Positions 34,582 to 44,965 are shown, counted from the first letter of the stretch. The stretch is 64,000 nucleotides of DNA from Bacillota bacterium (GCA_023411555.1 JAEYOQ010000062.1:62001-126000), one strand, 5' to 3'. Notes: generated from the letters alone by a model not told the origin. Translations and numbers: made by a program.

Positions 34582-36033
34582 CTATATAGAATTATCTTCA
34601 CTTATAATATTTTTCAGGTCATTACTTGAATTTTTGATATTCTCCATGGCACTAGCTAAAATATCAACGTTAGATTTATTTTCTTCTGTGGTTGCTGTTA
34701 ACTCTTCTGCATAAGCATTATGTTGCTCTGAAACACTCGCTATACTTTCGGTTTCCAGACGAATATTTGAAAATAATCCTATTGTATTATTTAAGCTTTC
34801 AACTCCTCTTGATAAATACTGGTCTATATTGTTAAAGGACTCTTGTATTTTCCTGAAATTATCATTTACCTGGGATGTAATGAGCTTTCCTTCTTTGGTT
34901 ACTTTATTGCTTTTATCTGCTTCATCGGAAACTATCTGCGTTATATCATTTATCTGATCTAATACCTCATTTATTTCTTGTACTAATTCTCCACTCTTTT
35001 CTGCTAATTTCTTAACCTCACCTGCTACCACAGCAAAGCCTTTTCCGGCCTCTCCGGCTCTTGCTGCTTCTATGGATGCATTAAGTGCTAGTAGATTAGT
35101 TTGATCCGATATTTGATTGATTCCAGAAAGGAACTCAGTTACTCTACTCATTCTAGTATTAAGTTCTTGAACCGCTTTGTAAGAATTCATAGCCACCGTA
35201 TCAATAATATCCATTTGCTTAGCCATATCATTGATTTTTTCATATCCTTCTGAAACTACAGTATTCGTTTTTCTTGATATATCTGACAATTCTTTGTTTA
35301 TATCATTAACCTCAGATATTTTACTGTCTGCCTCATTCATCATCCCACTGATATTTGTAATACTCTTGGTCTGAGTTTCGATACCGGTTGCCATTTCCTG
35401 AACTTCTATAGACATATCATTGCTTGTCTCATGTATGGCTCGTAATTTGTTATATGATTGCACTATATCATTATCTAATGAAGAAGTACTTTTGCTAATA
35501 ACCTGAAACGTATTTTCCATATTCTTTAGTAGTACTACTGCTTGCTTCTCTTTATTATTGGCATCGATAATCAGTTCACTTCCCCATTTTGTGACAAAAT
35601 ACAGCAATATCGTAACAAATAGAATACAACTCAAACCAATGATATAAACTTCCAGATTAAAACTATTCATTATTAAAAAGATATAGGTTGTTACAGCTGT
35701 AACACCACACCCGAACAGCAGTACAACACGTTTACTAAAAAATAGGGATTCCGCACATATTAACAAACATCCCTCCGCTGCTGCCATTACTGGATTATCA
35801 ATCATAATTGCTGAAAATAATATAAATATCGATAACATATATACTACTTTTATAATTTCATCGTAGTTTTTCTTTGATTTTAAAGCCAGCGATAAGACGA
35901 TCGCCGCAAGTAATGCTATACTTGGTGTATACGTATCAAATATACCTAGGACTGCAAACGGAAAAACTACAAGAACTCCTAAAACCATAATTTTAAAGAC
36001 GACCTTATTAACTTTTGTAAGATATGCTTCCAT
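34582..36033 (-). CDS. Methyl-accepting chemotaxis protein with six-TM N-terminus
   Basis: 483 residues. The first 165 residues form about six membrane helices with no sizeable external domain. Residues 230-480 form the signalling coiled coil with the conserved tip DQTNLLALNASIEAARAG and FAVVAGEVKKLAEKS. There is no obvious HAMP domain. Ligand is probably sensed within the membrane or by a partner. No che genes adjoin it. Whether it serves chemotaxis or another response cannot be told. Confidence 0.9.
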   Translation of the reverse strand: MEAYLTKVNKVVFKIMVLGVLVVFPFAVLGIFDTYTPSIALLAAIVLSLALKSKKNYDEIIKVVYMLSIFILFSAIMIDNPVMAAAEGCLLICAESLFFSKRVVLLFGCGVTAVTTYIFLIMNSFNLEVYIIGLSCILFVTILLYFVTKWGSELIIDANNKEKQAVVLLKNMENTFQVISKSTSSLDNDIVQSYNKLRAIHETSNDMSIEVQEMATGIETQTKSITNISGMMNEADSKISEVNDINKELSDISRKTNTVVSEGYEKINDMAKQMDIIDTVAMNSYKAVQELNTRMSRVTEFLSGINQISDQTNLLALNASIEAARAGEAGKGFAVVAGEVKKLAEKSGELVQEINEVLDQINDITQIVSDEADKSNKVTKEGKLITSQVNDNFRKIQESFNNIDQYLSRGVESLNNTIGLFSNIRLETESIASVSEQHNAYAEELTATTEENKSNVDILASAMENIKNSSNDLKNIISEDNSI

Positions 36034-36233
36034 GCTCTTCTTTCCTCCTAAGTGATTATGTTAAGTATTTTATAGGTCGTACACTATATTACTTAACAAA
36101 GTCGAATTTATACACTGATTTACACTATACGACTATCTTCTACATTTTTCCTTATTATTGTAGTCCTTCTTTCCTACTCATGTCAAGCCACATCGTTAAA
36201 TATTTTGCAAATATTTAACAAATAAATAAAATA

Positions 36234-36258
36234 GGCAGCTACCATTATGATAACTGCC
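36234..36258 (-). terminator. Possible terminator of the HAD hydrolase operon
   Basis: Stem GGCAG / CTGCC with extra partial pairing, followed on the minus strand by TATTTTATTTATTT. It lies about 70 bases past the stop at 36328. Moderate support. Nothing else is seen in 36034-36327. Confidence 0.45.
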
Positions 36259-36327
36259 AGTTCTACTATTTTTTTTAAAGTATTATGTAATCAATACTTA
36301 AGGTATTGTCATCGTTAATGCCCGATA

Positions 36328-37116
36328 TTACAGATATCCTGCCATATCTTTCAGAGATTGAAAGATTGCTGTAGGTTGCACATCCGAATCCTCAACCTCC
36401 TCTAGCTTTGTCTCTCCTGTTAAGACAAGAAGCCCATTTGATCCATTTTTGACACCCGTAGCGATATCCGTATACAATCGGTCACCCACAAACGCAATTT
36501 GTTCCTTTTGATACCCCGTTACTTGAAGAATCATATCAAGAGTCTCGCCGTAAGGTTTTCCCAGATACTTGGGGGATTTTCCTGTAGATAGACTAATTAA
36601 TGCACACATGGCTCCACAGTCTGGTATGAATCCATCCTTTACAGGGCAATTAATATCCAAATGTGTTGCTAGATAAATAGCCCCATTCCTTATAAAATTG
36701 CATGCCTTTTCCAGCTTCTCATAGGTGAGTGTAGTATCAAAAGCTACCACAACGATATCCGGTGCCTCCTGAGTAAGTCTGATCCCGGCCTCCTTAAAAT
36801 TGTTCTCCAGTGTGGGAGTTCCCAATAAATAAACCTTACTTTCCGGATATTTTTCCTTGATATATTTAATCGTAACATCACCCGAAGTCATAATATCCTT
36901 TTTGGTGATATGACAATTCATTTTCTCTAGTTTTTTTATATAATCATCTGCTGTTTTCGAGGAATTATTAGTGAAAAAAATATACTCTTTTCCTGCTTCC
37001 TTTACCTTCTCCAAAAAATCCAGGGAACCGTCAAAAATCTCATCTCCCAAATAAAAGGTACCGTCCATATCCAATACAAATAATTTAATTTTATCCAATA
37101 GTTCTTTTTTATTCAT
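36328..37116 (-). CDS. HAD-IIA phosphatase (NagD/AraL-like)
   Basis: 262 residues. HAD motif I is LFVLDMDGTFYLGDE (nucleophile Asp), motif II FFTNNSSKT, then LGKPYGETLDMIL and motif IV VGDRLYTDI. The HAD-IIA class (NagD, AraL) dephosphorylates sugar and glycerol phosphates. It overlaps the solute-binding gene upstream by eight bases, so both are in one operon. Its relative AraL lies next to AraM in the Bacillus ara operon, and an AraM-like gene lies at 45.0 kb here. Confidence 0.9.
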   Translation of the reverse strand: MNKKELLDKIKLFVLDMDGTFYLGDEIFDGSLDFLEKVKEAGKEYIFFTNNSSKTADDYIKKLEKMNCHITKKDIMTSGDVTIKYIKEKYPESKVYLLGTPTLENNFKEAGIRLTQEAPDIVVVAFDTTLTYEKLEKACNFIRNGAIYLATHLDINCPVKDGFIPDCGAMCALISLSTGKSPKYLGKPYGETLDMILQVTGYQKEQIAFVGDRLYTDIATGVKNGSNGLLVLTGETKLEEVEDSDVQPTAIFQSLKDMAGYL

Positions 37117-38188
37117 CTTTGCCTAACCTCCTGCAAAATTCCCTGTAGATTCCTTGCATTTCTTTAAAGTCGCTCTGCCATTCTTCTTCCCATGCTCTTA
37201 CCGATGTTTCGTTAATAAAATCACTGTTCATATCCAATCTGGTCGATTGCAGATATTCTCCCGAAAAACATTGCTGACCATTTCGAGACAAGAGCCAGTC
37301 CGTAATCATCTCACAGACTACCACGTTCTTATTTGCACTATATTCCTCCTTCATAATCATGTTATTCAAAGGCATACTGATTCTTAAGTCCGTTGGATAG
37401 ATGATCTCTATATCAGCTTCTTCCGCTTTTCTTCTTGCGGCATTCTTTTCATCTATAATAATTTCTCTATAGGATCCATTGATTAATTTCTCTATTACCT
37501 CTTCCTGTGATTCCAGACGGACCTCCTGATTTAGCATTCTATCAAAATACTCCGTACCATAGAATTCTCCCAATGCAATCACTGTCGTTAATCCAGTGAT
37601 ATCATTTTCCGGATCTGGTATTGCAATCCCTTTATATAACGTGGAATCCTCTGCAAAGCCAATAAAAGTATTGGGAACCTCATTCTTCTCATATAATTTG
37701 GGATTGTAAGCAAGCACTAGGCAATTCATACCCAAGGGATACCAATATCCATCCGTATCATACTTTTCCACCAACAATCCCGCTTCCGGTGTTTTGTATG
37801 ACTGAAGCACTCCCTGTTCTTTAAGATATGCTGCAACATATGTACCATCTGTGATAATCATATCATACCCTATTTTTTCTCCTTGTCCTTTGGACATTAC
37901 TGCTTCTCGTATCCTTCCATTGTCCATACAGTCTATCTGAATTATAACCTCTGGAAATTCTTTTTGCAATTGCTCTTGCAAATAGACTGATGTTTCCTCA
38001 GATAGAGAAGCACAAATTAAAACTTTACCATCTATGGCAAGATTGTCTCCAGCTACTTCCATGTCCTCCAACGAGTACAATGTATTATCCTGTACCTGCT
38101 TGATGTTATCTTTTCCAATGATTACTGCATAGACAATGAGACATAGTATCCCAATTACCGGCAGCATAAAGACATTGCTTTTCTTCAT
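37109..38188 (-). CDS. Membrane-anchored solute-binding protein, possible sensor partner
   Basis: 359 residues. One N-terminal membrane helix (FMLPVIGILCLIVYAVII, residues 7-24) and no lipobox, so an uncleaved anchor is likely. The rest is a Fe3+/aminoethylphosphonate-type binding fold (VLICASLSEETSVYLQEQL, YDMIITDGTYVAAYL, YPLGMNCLVLAYNP). It is divergent from the histidine kinase gene (128-base gap), like PgtC of the Salmonella phosphoglycerate sensing system, a binding-protein relative that acts with a kinase. A sensing role is inferred. Confidence 0.8.
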   Translation of the reverse strand: MKKSNVFMLPVIGILCLIVYAVIIGKDNIKQVQDNTLYSLEDMEVAGDNLAIDGKVLICASLSEETSVYLQEQLQKEFPEVIIQIDCMDNGRIREAVMSKGQGEKIGYDMIITDGTYVAAYLKEQGVLQSYKTPEAGLLVEKYDTDGYWYPLGMNCLVLAYNPKLYEKNEVPNTFIGFAEDSTLYKGIAIPDPENDITGLTTVIALGEFYGTEYFDRMLNQEVRLESQEEVIEKLINGSYREIIIDEKNAARRKAEEADIEIIYPTDLRISMPLNNMIMKEEYSANKNVVVCEMITDWLLSRNGQQCFSGEYLQSTRLDMNSDFINETSVRAWEEEWQSDFKEMQGIYREFCRRLGKDE

Positions 38189-38315
38189 GGCAGTATCCTT
38201 CTCTTAGTAATTTATTCCCGGTTTATTATTCATTTTCTGTTGTGCATATTGCTAATTATTTTGATATATGATAGTATTTTTATGCTACAATATTACAACA
38301 TGAGGTAATACAGGT

Positions 38316-39932
38316 ATGTGCAAAAGAGAAAACATCCTTCATAGGCAAATAAACCATATCAAGTCACAAGGCTCTATTTTCTTTCGATCCTTTGGTATTA
38401 TCTTTCTCATATCGTCCCTGCTTATATTATTCATGTTTGCTGTTTTTCTATATACTTGTCTATTCCGAATCAAGCAGGATATCTCCATTAATATTGAAAA
38501 TTTATCCTACACGCTTGCACAAAACTATATGGTATATGATTCTCTCATCAATCGGGAATCCAGTGATGATTTGAACGAGTATGTAGATAAAATCATCAAT
38601 AATGCGCAAGATCTTGATGTAATTGCCATTACACTACGTAATAGACAATGCCTGTACCACCCAAACAAAAGTCTAATTGGTAAATTTCTTCCCTCCACCA
38701 TCGAACAGCCTGGAACAAGTACTATCTATTTTGTCGGTGATTCCAATGAATATATCAATCAGCTTTGTGCCACTACGCCCATAGTAAACAGCCGAAATAT
38801 CATCATAGGCTATGTGATTGTTGGTATCTATGAAAAAAGCTTGGTCCAATTAGAAAAGGATTTTATCCTTAAGTTCCTTTGGATTGTAATCCTTGCTCTT
38901 CTGACAAATATCTATGCTTCCTACGCTATTACGCGTTTTGTAAAGAAAACCTTGTTTGGTTATGAACCTACCTATTTTGCCGAATTATTCATTCAGCGAA
39001 GTGAAGTTGTAGATAAGATGGAGGAAGGTATCTTCGCAATTAATACTGCGGGAGATATCATCATGTGCAATAAACCCGCTTCTGAAATGCTTGGTTTAAA
39101 GGAAGAGCCAGTCTATGGACAGCCTCTTGGTTCCCTTTCTATGAATGAAAAATTTCTTACCATATTACAATCCTCAGAGCCAAAGAGCAACGTGGAAATC
39201 ACCTTTGGGAACCGACATCTTATCATTGACTGGATCGATATTGAGTATCAGAATGAAACCATGGGATTTATCGCTATTATCAGAAATAAGACTGCCCTCA
39301 CCAAAATGGCAGAAGAACTTACTGGTGTCAGTTTTATTCTGGAAGCACTTCGATCCAACCTGCATGAGTTCAAAAATAACCTTCATATCATATTAAGCCT
39401 GCTACAATTAGGCCAGGTTGATATGGCTATTCGCTATATTTCAGAGTATAACTCCTCTCAGGTGTCTATGAACACAGTAATTAATAACATACAGGATAAG
39501 ACAATTGCTGCCCTTATCTTCGGTAAGGTTAACGAAGCCAGGGAGAATGGTGTTGTACTGATTCTTGATGAAAACAGTTACCTTGGCCCACCACCCAATA
39601 CATTTCTATCCACAAGCCAATTCACTACAATCATTGGTAACCTATTGGAAAATTCCATCGATGCAACGAAATACAGGCAAACTGGAGGACAGATTGTATT
39701 GTTTGTAATCGAGGACGAACACTCCCTCAGGATTAATATCGATGATAATGGCATTGGTATTCCTGAAGATATCATTGATCATATTTTTACACGAGGATTT
39801 TCAACAAAAGGAGAAAATCGTGGCATTGGTATGGATCTTGTAAAGCAAATCATAGATAATTGCAATGGTACAATAACCATAGACAGTGCTGTAGGAGAAG
39901 GTACCTCTATCTCCATACTCTTTAGTCACTGA
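38316..39932 (+). CDS. CitA/DcuS-type sensor histidine kinase
   Basis: 538 residues. Order: TM1 (about 26-48), extracellular sensor of about 130 residues, TM2 (185-207), cytoplasmic PAS (about 225-325), a DcuS-like dimerisation helix with the phospho-acceptor His350 in LHEFKNNLH, and an ATPase domain (NLLENSIDA, DDNGIGIP, GFSTKGENRGIGMDLV). Kinases of this type sense carboxylates or phospho-compounds outside the cell. The response regulator follows 31 bases later. It is divergent from the anchored binding protein. Confidence 0.92.
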   Translation: MCKRENILHRQINHIKSQGSIFFRSFGIIFLISSLLILFMFAVFLYTCLFRIKQDISINIENLSYTLAQNYMVYDSLINRESSDDLNEYVDKIINNAQDLDVIAITLRNRQCLYHPNKSLIGKFLPSTIEQPGTSTIYFVGDSNEYINQLCATTPIVNSRNIIIGYVIVGIYEKSLVQLEKDFILKFLWIVILALLTNIYASYAITRFVKKTLFGYEPTYFAELFIQRSEVVDKMEEGIFAINTAGDIIMCNKPASEMLGLKEEPVYGQPLGSLSMNEKFLTILQSSEPKSNVEITFGNRHLIIDWIDIEYQNETMGFIAIIRNKTALTKMAEELTGVSFILEALRSNLHEFKNNLHIILSLLQLGQVDMAIRYISEYNSSQVSMNTVINNIQDKTIAALIFGKVNEARENGVVLILDENSYLGPPPNTFLSTSQFTTIIGNLLENSIDATKYRQTGGQIVLFVIEDEHSLRINIDDNGIGIPEDIIDHIFTRGFSTKGENRGIGMDLVKQIIDNCNGTITIDSAVGEGTSISILFSH

Positions 39933-39963
39933 AACCTATTGAAGCATAAGAAAGGACATTTAC

Positions 39964-40641
39964 ATGGTAAAAACAATTATTATCGAAGATGACCCCATGG
40001 TTGCTGCAATAAACAAAAAATACTTACTGAGTAATGATACTATTGAAGTAGAGAAAACCTTTTCCAATGGAGCGGACGCTCTTCAATATCTAAGAAGCCA
40101 TCCTATCGATCTTGTACTCTTAGATGTCTATATGCCTCAGTTAAGCGGTATTGAAGTACTGCGTGCTATCCGTGAGGAAAGCATCTTAGTTGATGTTATC
40201 ATGATAACCGCTGCCAATGACTCTAAGAGTATTGACATCGCTCTAAAGCTCGGAATCATAGATTATCTGATTAAGCCCTTTGAATATGAACGCTTTCAAC
40301 AGGCCATTCAAAAATACTTTGCAAAAATAAATCTTGTCAGCCTGAAGACAGACTCTGTTGTATCTCAGTCGGAATTGGACCAGATACTAAATAGATCTTC
40401 TGTCCTCCAGCATGTAGATTTGGAAAAGGGCATGCAGCAAAGAACTTTGGATCTCATTCAGAATTTCATGGAAAAGCACCGTGGCATAGCCTTCTCTAAC
40501 GATCAAATTGCTCAGCAGATCGGACTTTCCCGTGTCACTGTTCACCGCTATCTTAATTATCTTGAAAGTCAGAAATTAGTGAAAAGCTCCATTAATTATG
40601 AGACAAAAGGTCGTCCCGGAATAAAATATATGATGCCTTAA
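39964..40641 (+). CDS. CitB/DcuR-type response regulator
   Basis: 225 residues. The receiver has acidic Asp9-Asp10, phospho-acceptor Asp54 (LVLLDVYMP), the TAAN switch region and Lys in YLIKPF. The C-terminal HTH (FSNDQIAQQIGLSRVTVHRYLNYLES) is the DcuR/CitB form. It probably activates the ABC importer and glycerol-phosphate genes around it. The pair forms its own operon and ends at a strong terminator shared with the convergent importer operon. Confidence 0.93.
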   Translation: MVKTIIIEDDPMVAAINKKYLLSNDTIEVEKTFSNGADALQYLRSHPIDLVLLDVYMPQLSGIEVLRAIREESILVDVIMITAANDSKSIDIALKLGIIDYLIKPFEYERFQQAIQKYFAKINLVSLKTDSVVSQSELDQILNRSSVLQHVDLEKGMQQRTLDLIQNFMEKHRGIAFSNDQIAQQIGLSRVTVHRYLNYLESQKLVKSSINYETKGRPGIKYMMP

Positions 40642-40690
40642 CCCCTCCTATTAGAGAAATCTATTACATAGAAGCTATTTCCCATGTAGT

Positions 40691-40729
40691 GAAAGCCAGT
40701 TTATATTTCGTTCATATAAACTGGCTTTC
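40691..40729. terminator. Bidirectional terminator between the response regulator and the ABC importer
   Basis: GAAAGCCAGTTTATAT and ATATAAACTGGCTTTC are perfect 16-bp arms with a 7-base loop. The genes on either side converge here. Confidence 0.85.
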
Positions 40730-40782
40730 TTGATTCATGGCAATAGAACGTTTGTGAAGTGTACATTCTATTGCTTACTTGT

Positions 40783-41913
40783 TTACTGAGCTGATGTTAC
40801 TAACTCATTCCAATGATCCAAGACTTGCTGTTTATTCTCGATCAGCCAATTGATATCACGTGATACCCATTTAATATCCTCTGTTGCAGGAATGTATACT
40901 GTATTATATTTTGCATTAGCATTGGTCATACGAATTGTTCCAAGACTTTCTGCTCTTTCTGCCTGTCCTTCTGCACTCAAAAGATAATTAATCATTGCCT
41001 TAGCTGCTGCCTGATGAGGTGCCCCTTTAATCATTGCACATGCCATTGCTGTTGCTGAAGTACCTTCTTCGGGATATACCAGTCTGATATTATCTGCACC
41101 ACTCTTTAATAATGTGGAAGCACCATCTTCATAGGTTAAACCAACGATATATTCACCATCTGCAACTGCTTTGAAGCATTTAGAGGAGCTATCTGAGATG
41201 ATCATACCATTATCAATTAAGCCTTTCATCAATGCCCATGCCTCGTCACTGTCATTTCCGTATACAGCCATGATGTTACATAAATTGTTCCATGCAGCGG
41301 AAGATGAGTTCGGATCTGAGAATATGATCTGACCCTTTAATGCTGGATTCAACAGGTCTTTGTAGCCTTTGATCTCAATACCAGCTTTTTCTTCCAGCTT
41401 TGTATTTACACAAAGTACTACTGTTGAGAGGTGAGAATAGTTATAGAAGCCGTTATTGCTCTTATAATCATCATATACTTCGCTCTCGTGGTCTGAAAGA
41501 TATGGCTCGAATATGTCTGCGTGGGAGTCACCATCGGTCTGAGGTAAACCACCCCACATTACATCACCCTGAGGATTATCAGCCTCTGCTGTGATACGTG
41601 CTGTTAATTCACCGGCTGAACCGTTTACTACCTCTACTTCGATATCCGGATATAATGCATTAAATCCATCCAATACCGAATTCACATCATCATCTGTCAT
41701 AGAAGAATAAAATACTAATTTGTTTCCTAAATCCTCTGTTGCTCCTGCAGTTTCTGTTTTTGTTTCCGTTTTCCCTGCATCTGTACTTTCTGTTTTTGCT
41801 GTTCCTGTTGTGTCTGTAGTATCCTTTGTGGCAGGCTTTGATCCACCGCCGCAACCAACCAGTGATAATACCATAGTCCCCGTTATTAATGCTGCTAAAA
41901 ATTTCTTTTTCAT
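40783..41913 (-). CDS. Fe3+/aminoethylphosphonate-type ABC solute-binding lipoprotein
   Basis: About 376 residues. The lipoprotein signal ends at LVGC, followed by a Thr/Lys/Glu-rich linker of about 45 residues, then a bacterial SBP class 2-type fold (KLVFYSSMTDDDVNSVLDGFN, GDVMWGGLPQTDGDS, GQIIFSDPNSSSAAWNNL, INYLLSAEGQAE). The frame opens at 42006, but AGGAGAGG precedes the ATG at 41913. It belongs to the importer with the fused permease and ATPase upstream in the operon. Iron is possible, but the AraL/AraM-like neighbours favour an organophosphate ligand. Confidence 0.9.
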   Translation of the reverse strand: MKKKFLAALITGTMVLSLVGCGGGSKPATKDTTDTTGTAKTESTDAGKTETKTETAGATEDLGNKLVFYSSMTDDDVNSVLDGFNALYPDIEVEVVNGSAGELTARITAEADNPQGDVMWGGLPQTDGDSHADIFEPYLSDHESEVYDDYKSNNGFYNYSHLSTVVLCVNTKLEEKAGIEIKGYKDLLNPALKGQIIFSDPNSSSAAWNNLCNIMAVYGNDSDEAWALMKGLIDNGMIISDSSSKCFKAVADGEYIVGLTYEDGASTLLKSGADNIRLVYPEEGTSATAMACAMIKGAPHQAAAKAMINYLLSAEGQAERAESLGTIRMTNANAKYNTVYIPATEDIKWVSRDINWLIENKQQVLDHWNELVTSAQ

Positions 41914-41971
41914 TCGTTTCCTCTCCTTTTTTATTTTATTAACATATAGGTTTACTATATGAGAATAACCT

Positions 41972-43624
41972 CTATAACTTAATGTCCTCTGACTTGCTGA
42001 TTGCAAGATAAATTAGAAGTGAAATAGTAGTTAAGACAGTTAAGATTGCTGCAAAGGCAGAACCCATACCGTAATTTCCTCTGGAGATTGCTACATATGT
42101 AGACATAGTCAGTGTAATAGTCTTATTGTTGTATAAGATGATTGCACTGGATAACTCTGTTACAATTGCGACCCAGCTTAAAATTGATCCTGATACGATA
42201 CCATTCGACATCATTGGAACTGTAACTTTAACAAACGTTTTCAATTTGGAGGCTCCCAAACTAATGGAGGCTTCCTCGATGCTCATGGGTATCTGAATCA
42301 GTGTTGCTGTCGCCGATCGAATGGTATACGGCATACGCCTGATAACCAATGATATGATAATAATTAACATCGTACCGGTTAATGCCCACGGTTTTTTGCT
42401 GAATGCCAGTACCAAAGCAATACCTACTACAGAGCCTGGCATAATATAGGGAAGCATGGATATGGTATCAATGGCATTATTGGCAACACTGCTTCTTCTG
42501 ACAACCAGATAGGCGATCAATACGGACAGTACTATAATAATCGCCAAGGCAACCACGCCAAATAACAAGGTATTCTTTATAGATCTTCCCAGAAGCTTTT
42601 TCATAGCCGCCTCATAATTCATCAGCGAATATCCTTCCTTGAAAACAGCACCGCTACAATTTCTAAAGGACAGATATACAATGTAAATCTGAGGTAAAAA
42701 GGCAACAGCTACTAAACCATAGGTATATAAATACATGAATGCGCCCATAATTCCCTTGGGTTTTTTCTTTTCCACCGGATGCAGTGCATTGAGTGAAAAA
42801 TTATATTTACTTGTTGCCCATTTTTGAAGGAAGAACACAGCTGCCGTTACTAGGATAGCAATTACACTTATTGCTGCTGCAAAGGAATGATTGGTTCCAT
42901 TCTCACCCAAATACTGATTATAGATCTCTACAGGGAAGGTACGGAAGCCCTCTCCGATCATCAATGGTGTACCAAAGTCTGCAAAGGCACGCATGAATAC
43001 CATTAATGAAGCAGCTAAAATAGTGGGCATGGAAAGATTCATGATTACTTTAAAGAAACGCTTTATTCCTACACAGCCCATGTTCTCTGAAGCTTCCAAA
43101 AGTGTATTATCGATGTTTTTAAAAGCACCATTCATATAGATGAATACCAGTGGAAACAACTTAAACGCCTGTACAAATGCTATTCCGGAAAAACCATAGA
43201 TGCTGCCCAGCTCAATACCCAGGGCCTCCTCAAACCATACGGTTATAACACCCGATCTACCTAACAGCATAATCCAGGCATACGCACCGATAAAGGGTGC
43301 CGACATACAACACAAAACACTGAAAACAAATAAAATCTTTGATCCCTTTAATTGATAGAAGGAATAAAAATAGGAAAATGGAATGCCTAATATAAGTGTT
43401 AATATAGTAACAGCGATGGTCACTTTAAAACTGTTAATGATCGTCTGACTATAATAGGAATTGGAAAAGAATTTATAAAACTGCTCCAGTGTAAACTTTC
43501 CTTCCGAAGAGATCACAGATTCTTTTAGTATTCCATACAAAGGATAAATTAAAAAGATGGCGAACATTAGAAAGAATGCAACTGTAACAAAGGTCCAGAT
43601 TTCTAATCGATTATGTTTTTTCAT
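41972..43624 (-). CDS. Fused ABC importer permease, two permease domains
   Basis: 550 residues with about 12 membrane helices. It is two fused permease halves as in FbpB/PhnV-type importers. Each half has a coupling loop (LEASENMGCVGIKRFFKVIMNLSMP and EEASISLGASKLKTFVKVTVPMM). It works with the ATPase encoded just upstream and the lipoprotein downstream. A Fe3+ or phosphonate-type importer is the nearest family; the substrate is not determined by sequence. Confidence 0.92.
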   Translation of the reverse strand: MKKHNRLEIWTFVTVAFFLMFAIFLIYPLYGILKESVISSEGKFTLEQFYKFFSNSYYSQTIINSFKVTIAVTILTLILGIPFSYFYSFYQLKGSKILFVFSVLCCMSAPFIGAYAWIMLLGRSGVITVWFEEALGIELGSIYGFSGIAFVQAFKLFPLVFIYMNGAFKNIDNTLLEASENMGCVGIKRFFKVIMNLSMPTILAASLMVFMRAFADFGTPLMIGEGFRTFPVEIYNQYLGENGTNHSFAAAISVIAILVTAAVFFLQKWATSKYNFSLNALHPVEKKKPKGIMGAFMYLYTYGLVAVAFLPQIYIVYLSFRNCSGAVFKEGYSLMNYEAAMKKLLGRSIKNTLLFGVVALAIIIVLSVLIAYLVVRRSSVANNAIDTISMLPYIMPGSVVGIALVLAFSKKPWALTGTMLIIIISLVIRRMPYTIRSATATLIQIPMSIEEASISLGASKLKTFVKVTVPMMSNGIVSGSILSWVAIVTELSSAIILYNNKTITLTMSTYVAISRGNYGMGSAFAAILTVLTTISLLIYLAISKSEDIKL

Positions 43625-43643
43625 TTACAGCTCCTCCTTTCTG

Positions 43644-44762
43644 TTACTCTGCAATATCATCATTGCAAACGCCTTCCAGAATATTTGCTTCCCCATCTTC
43701 TGTAAAAAGATTAACCTTCTCTGCATTGATTTTCATGGAAATCTCTGATCCTGCAGGAATAATGCTGCTAATGGTGGATTCCTGAATAATCTCGGCTTCC
43801 TCACCTGTCTCTAATGTCACAAAGTAATGGGTATTCAATCCAAGGAATACACTGTCCTTCACCTTACCTTTGATGTCTCCTTGCTTTATATCCTCACATA
43901 GAATTAGTTCCTCAGGTCTTACCGATGCCAATACCCCTTGTGCCTTCCGATACTTTTTCTGCACATTATGCATTTGAACTTTATTTCCATTATCAAGCTT
44001 GAAGTATGTATTATCGTTTTCTACAATTAGTTCACCCTTAATAATGTTGGAACGTCCAATGAATGTAGATACAAACAAGTTTGCAGGTCTTTGATAAATA
44101 TTTTTAGGAGATCCGATATGCTGTATCTTTCCAAGATTCATAACAGCTATTCGATCCGATACGGCCATTGCCTCTTCCTGATCATGAGTAACATAAATGG
44201 TAGTAATGCCAACATCTCTTTGGATGTTTTTTATGGCTGTTCTCATCTCCACACGAAGCTTCGCGTCCAGATTACTCAGAGGTTCGTCCATAAGCAATAC
44301 ATCCGGTTCTATACAGAGAGCTCTTGCAAGGGCCACACGTTGCTGCTGTCCACCTGACAATTTGTCTGGCATACGATCAGCAAGGGTCTCGATTTGCATA
44401 AGTCTCAAAAAGTCTGCAGCTCTTGTTCCTATCTCTGCCTTATTAAAATCCTTATTTTTCAATCCGAATTCTACGTTCTTACGAACAGTAAGGTGAGGAA
44501 ATACGGCATAATTCTGAAAAACCATACCTATATTTCTTTTTGCCGGATTTAAATCGTTAATTCTTCTTTCTCCAAAATAGAAATCTCCACCTTCTATAGA
44601 ATTAAAACCGGCTATCATTCGAAGTAATGTAGTTTTCCCGCAACCAGACGGACCCAGTAATGTGAAAAATTCACCCTTCTTAACCGTCAGATTAAGATCA
44701 GGAATAATTGTACTATTACCATATTTTTTACATGCATGCTTAACTGTAATATCTACGCTCAT
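43644..44762 (-). CDS. ABC importer ATPase (FbpC/PhnT type)
   Basis: 372 residues. Walker A GPSGCGKTT, Q-loop MVFQNYAVFPHL, signature LSGGQQQRVALARAL, Walker B VLLMDEPLSNLD and a C-terminal TOBE-like domain. The open frame starts at 44822 but AAGGAAG precedes the ATG at 44762. It is the first gene of the importer operon and is divergent from the AraM-type gene. The substrate specificity depends on its partners. Confidence 0.93.
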   Translation of the reverse strand: MSVDITVKHACKKYGNSTIIPDLNLTVKKGEFFTLLGPSGCGKTTLLRMIAGFNSIEGGDFYFGERRINDLNPAKRNIGMVFQNYAVFPHLTVRKNVEFGLKNKDFNKAEIGTRAADFLRLMQIETLADRMPDKLSGGQQQRVALARALCIEPDVLLMDEPLSNLDAKLRVEMRTAIKNIQRDVGITTIYVTHDQEEAMAVSDRIAVMNLGKIQHIGSPKNIYQRPANLFVSTFIGRSNIIKGELIVENDNTYFKLDNGNKVQMHNVQKKYRKAQGVLASVRPEELILCEDIKQGDIKGKVKDSVFLGLNTHYFVTLETGEEAEIIQESTISSIIPAGSEISMKINAEKVNLFTEDGEANILEGVCNDDIAE

Positions 44763-44936
44763 TTTCGTTCTTCCTTTCATGTGGTCTAATTGTATTTTAT
44801 TAGTACATACCGTGATAGTCAATAAAATGAAAGTAAATAAAATGAGCTTTATTATGCAAATTTACAAAAGTCTATTTTATGCACTATTAACACCCATAAA
44901 ATATGAACAATAGTTGATTTCATTTATATGGCCATA

Positions 44937-44965
44937 TTGTAATTATTTCTGTATCGGATTATAAT
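44937..44965 (+). promoter_or_regulatory. Promoter of the AraM-like gene
   Basis: TTGTAA (44937-44942), 17 bases, TATAAT (44960-44965). The start codon at 45011 gives a leader of about 40 bases. The -10 box is a full consensus match. Confidence 0.7.

Noticed and set aside
36024..36218. Plus-strand frame of 64 codons upstream of the chemoreceptor
   Set aside because: Composition reflects AT-rich DNA, without a start signal or family resemblance.
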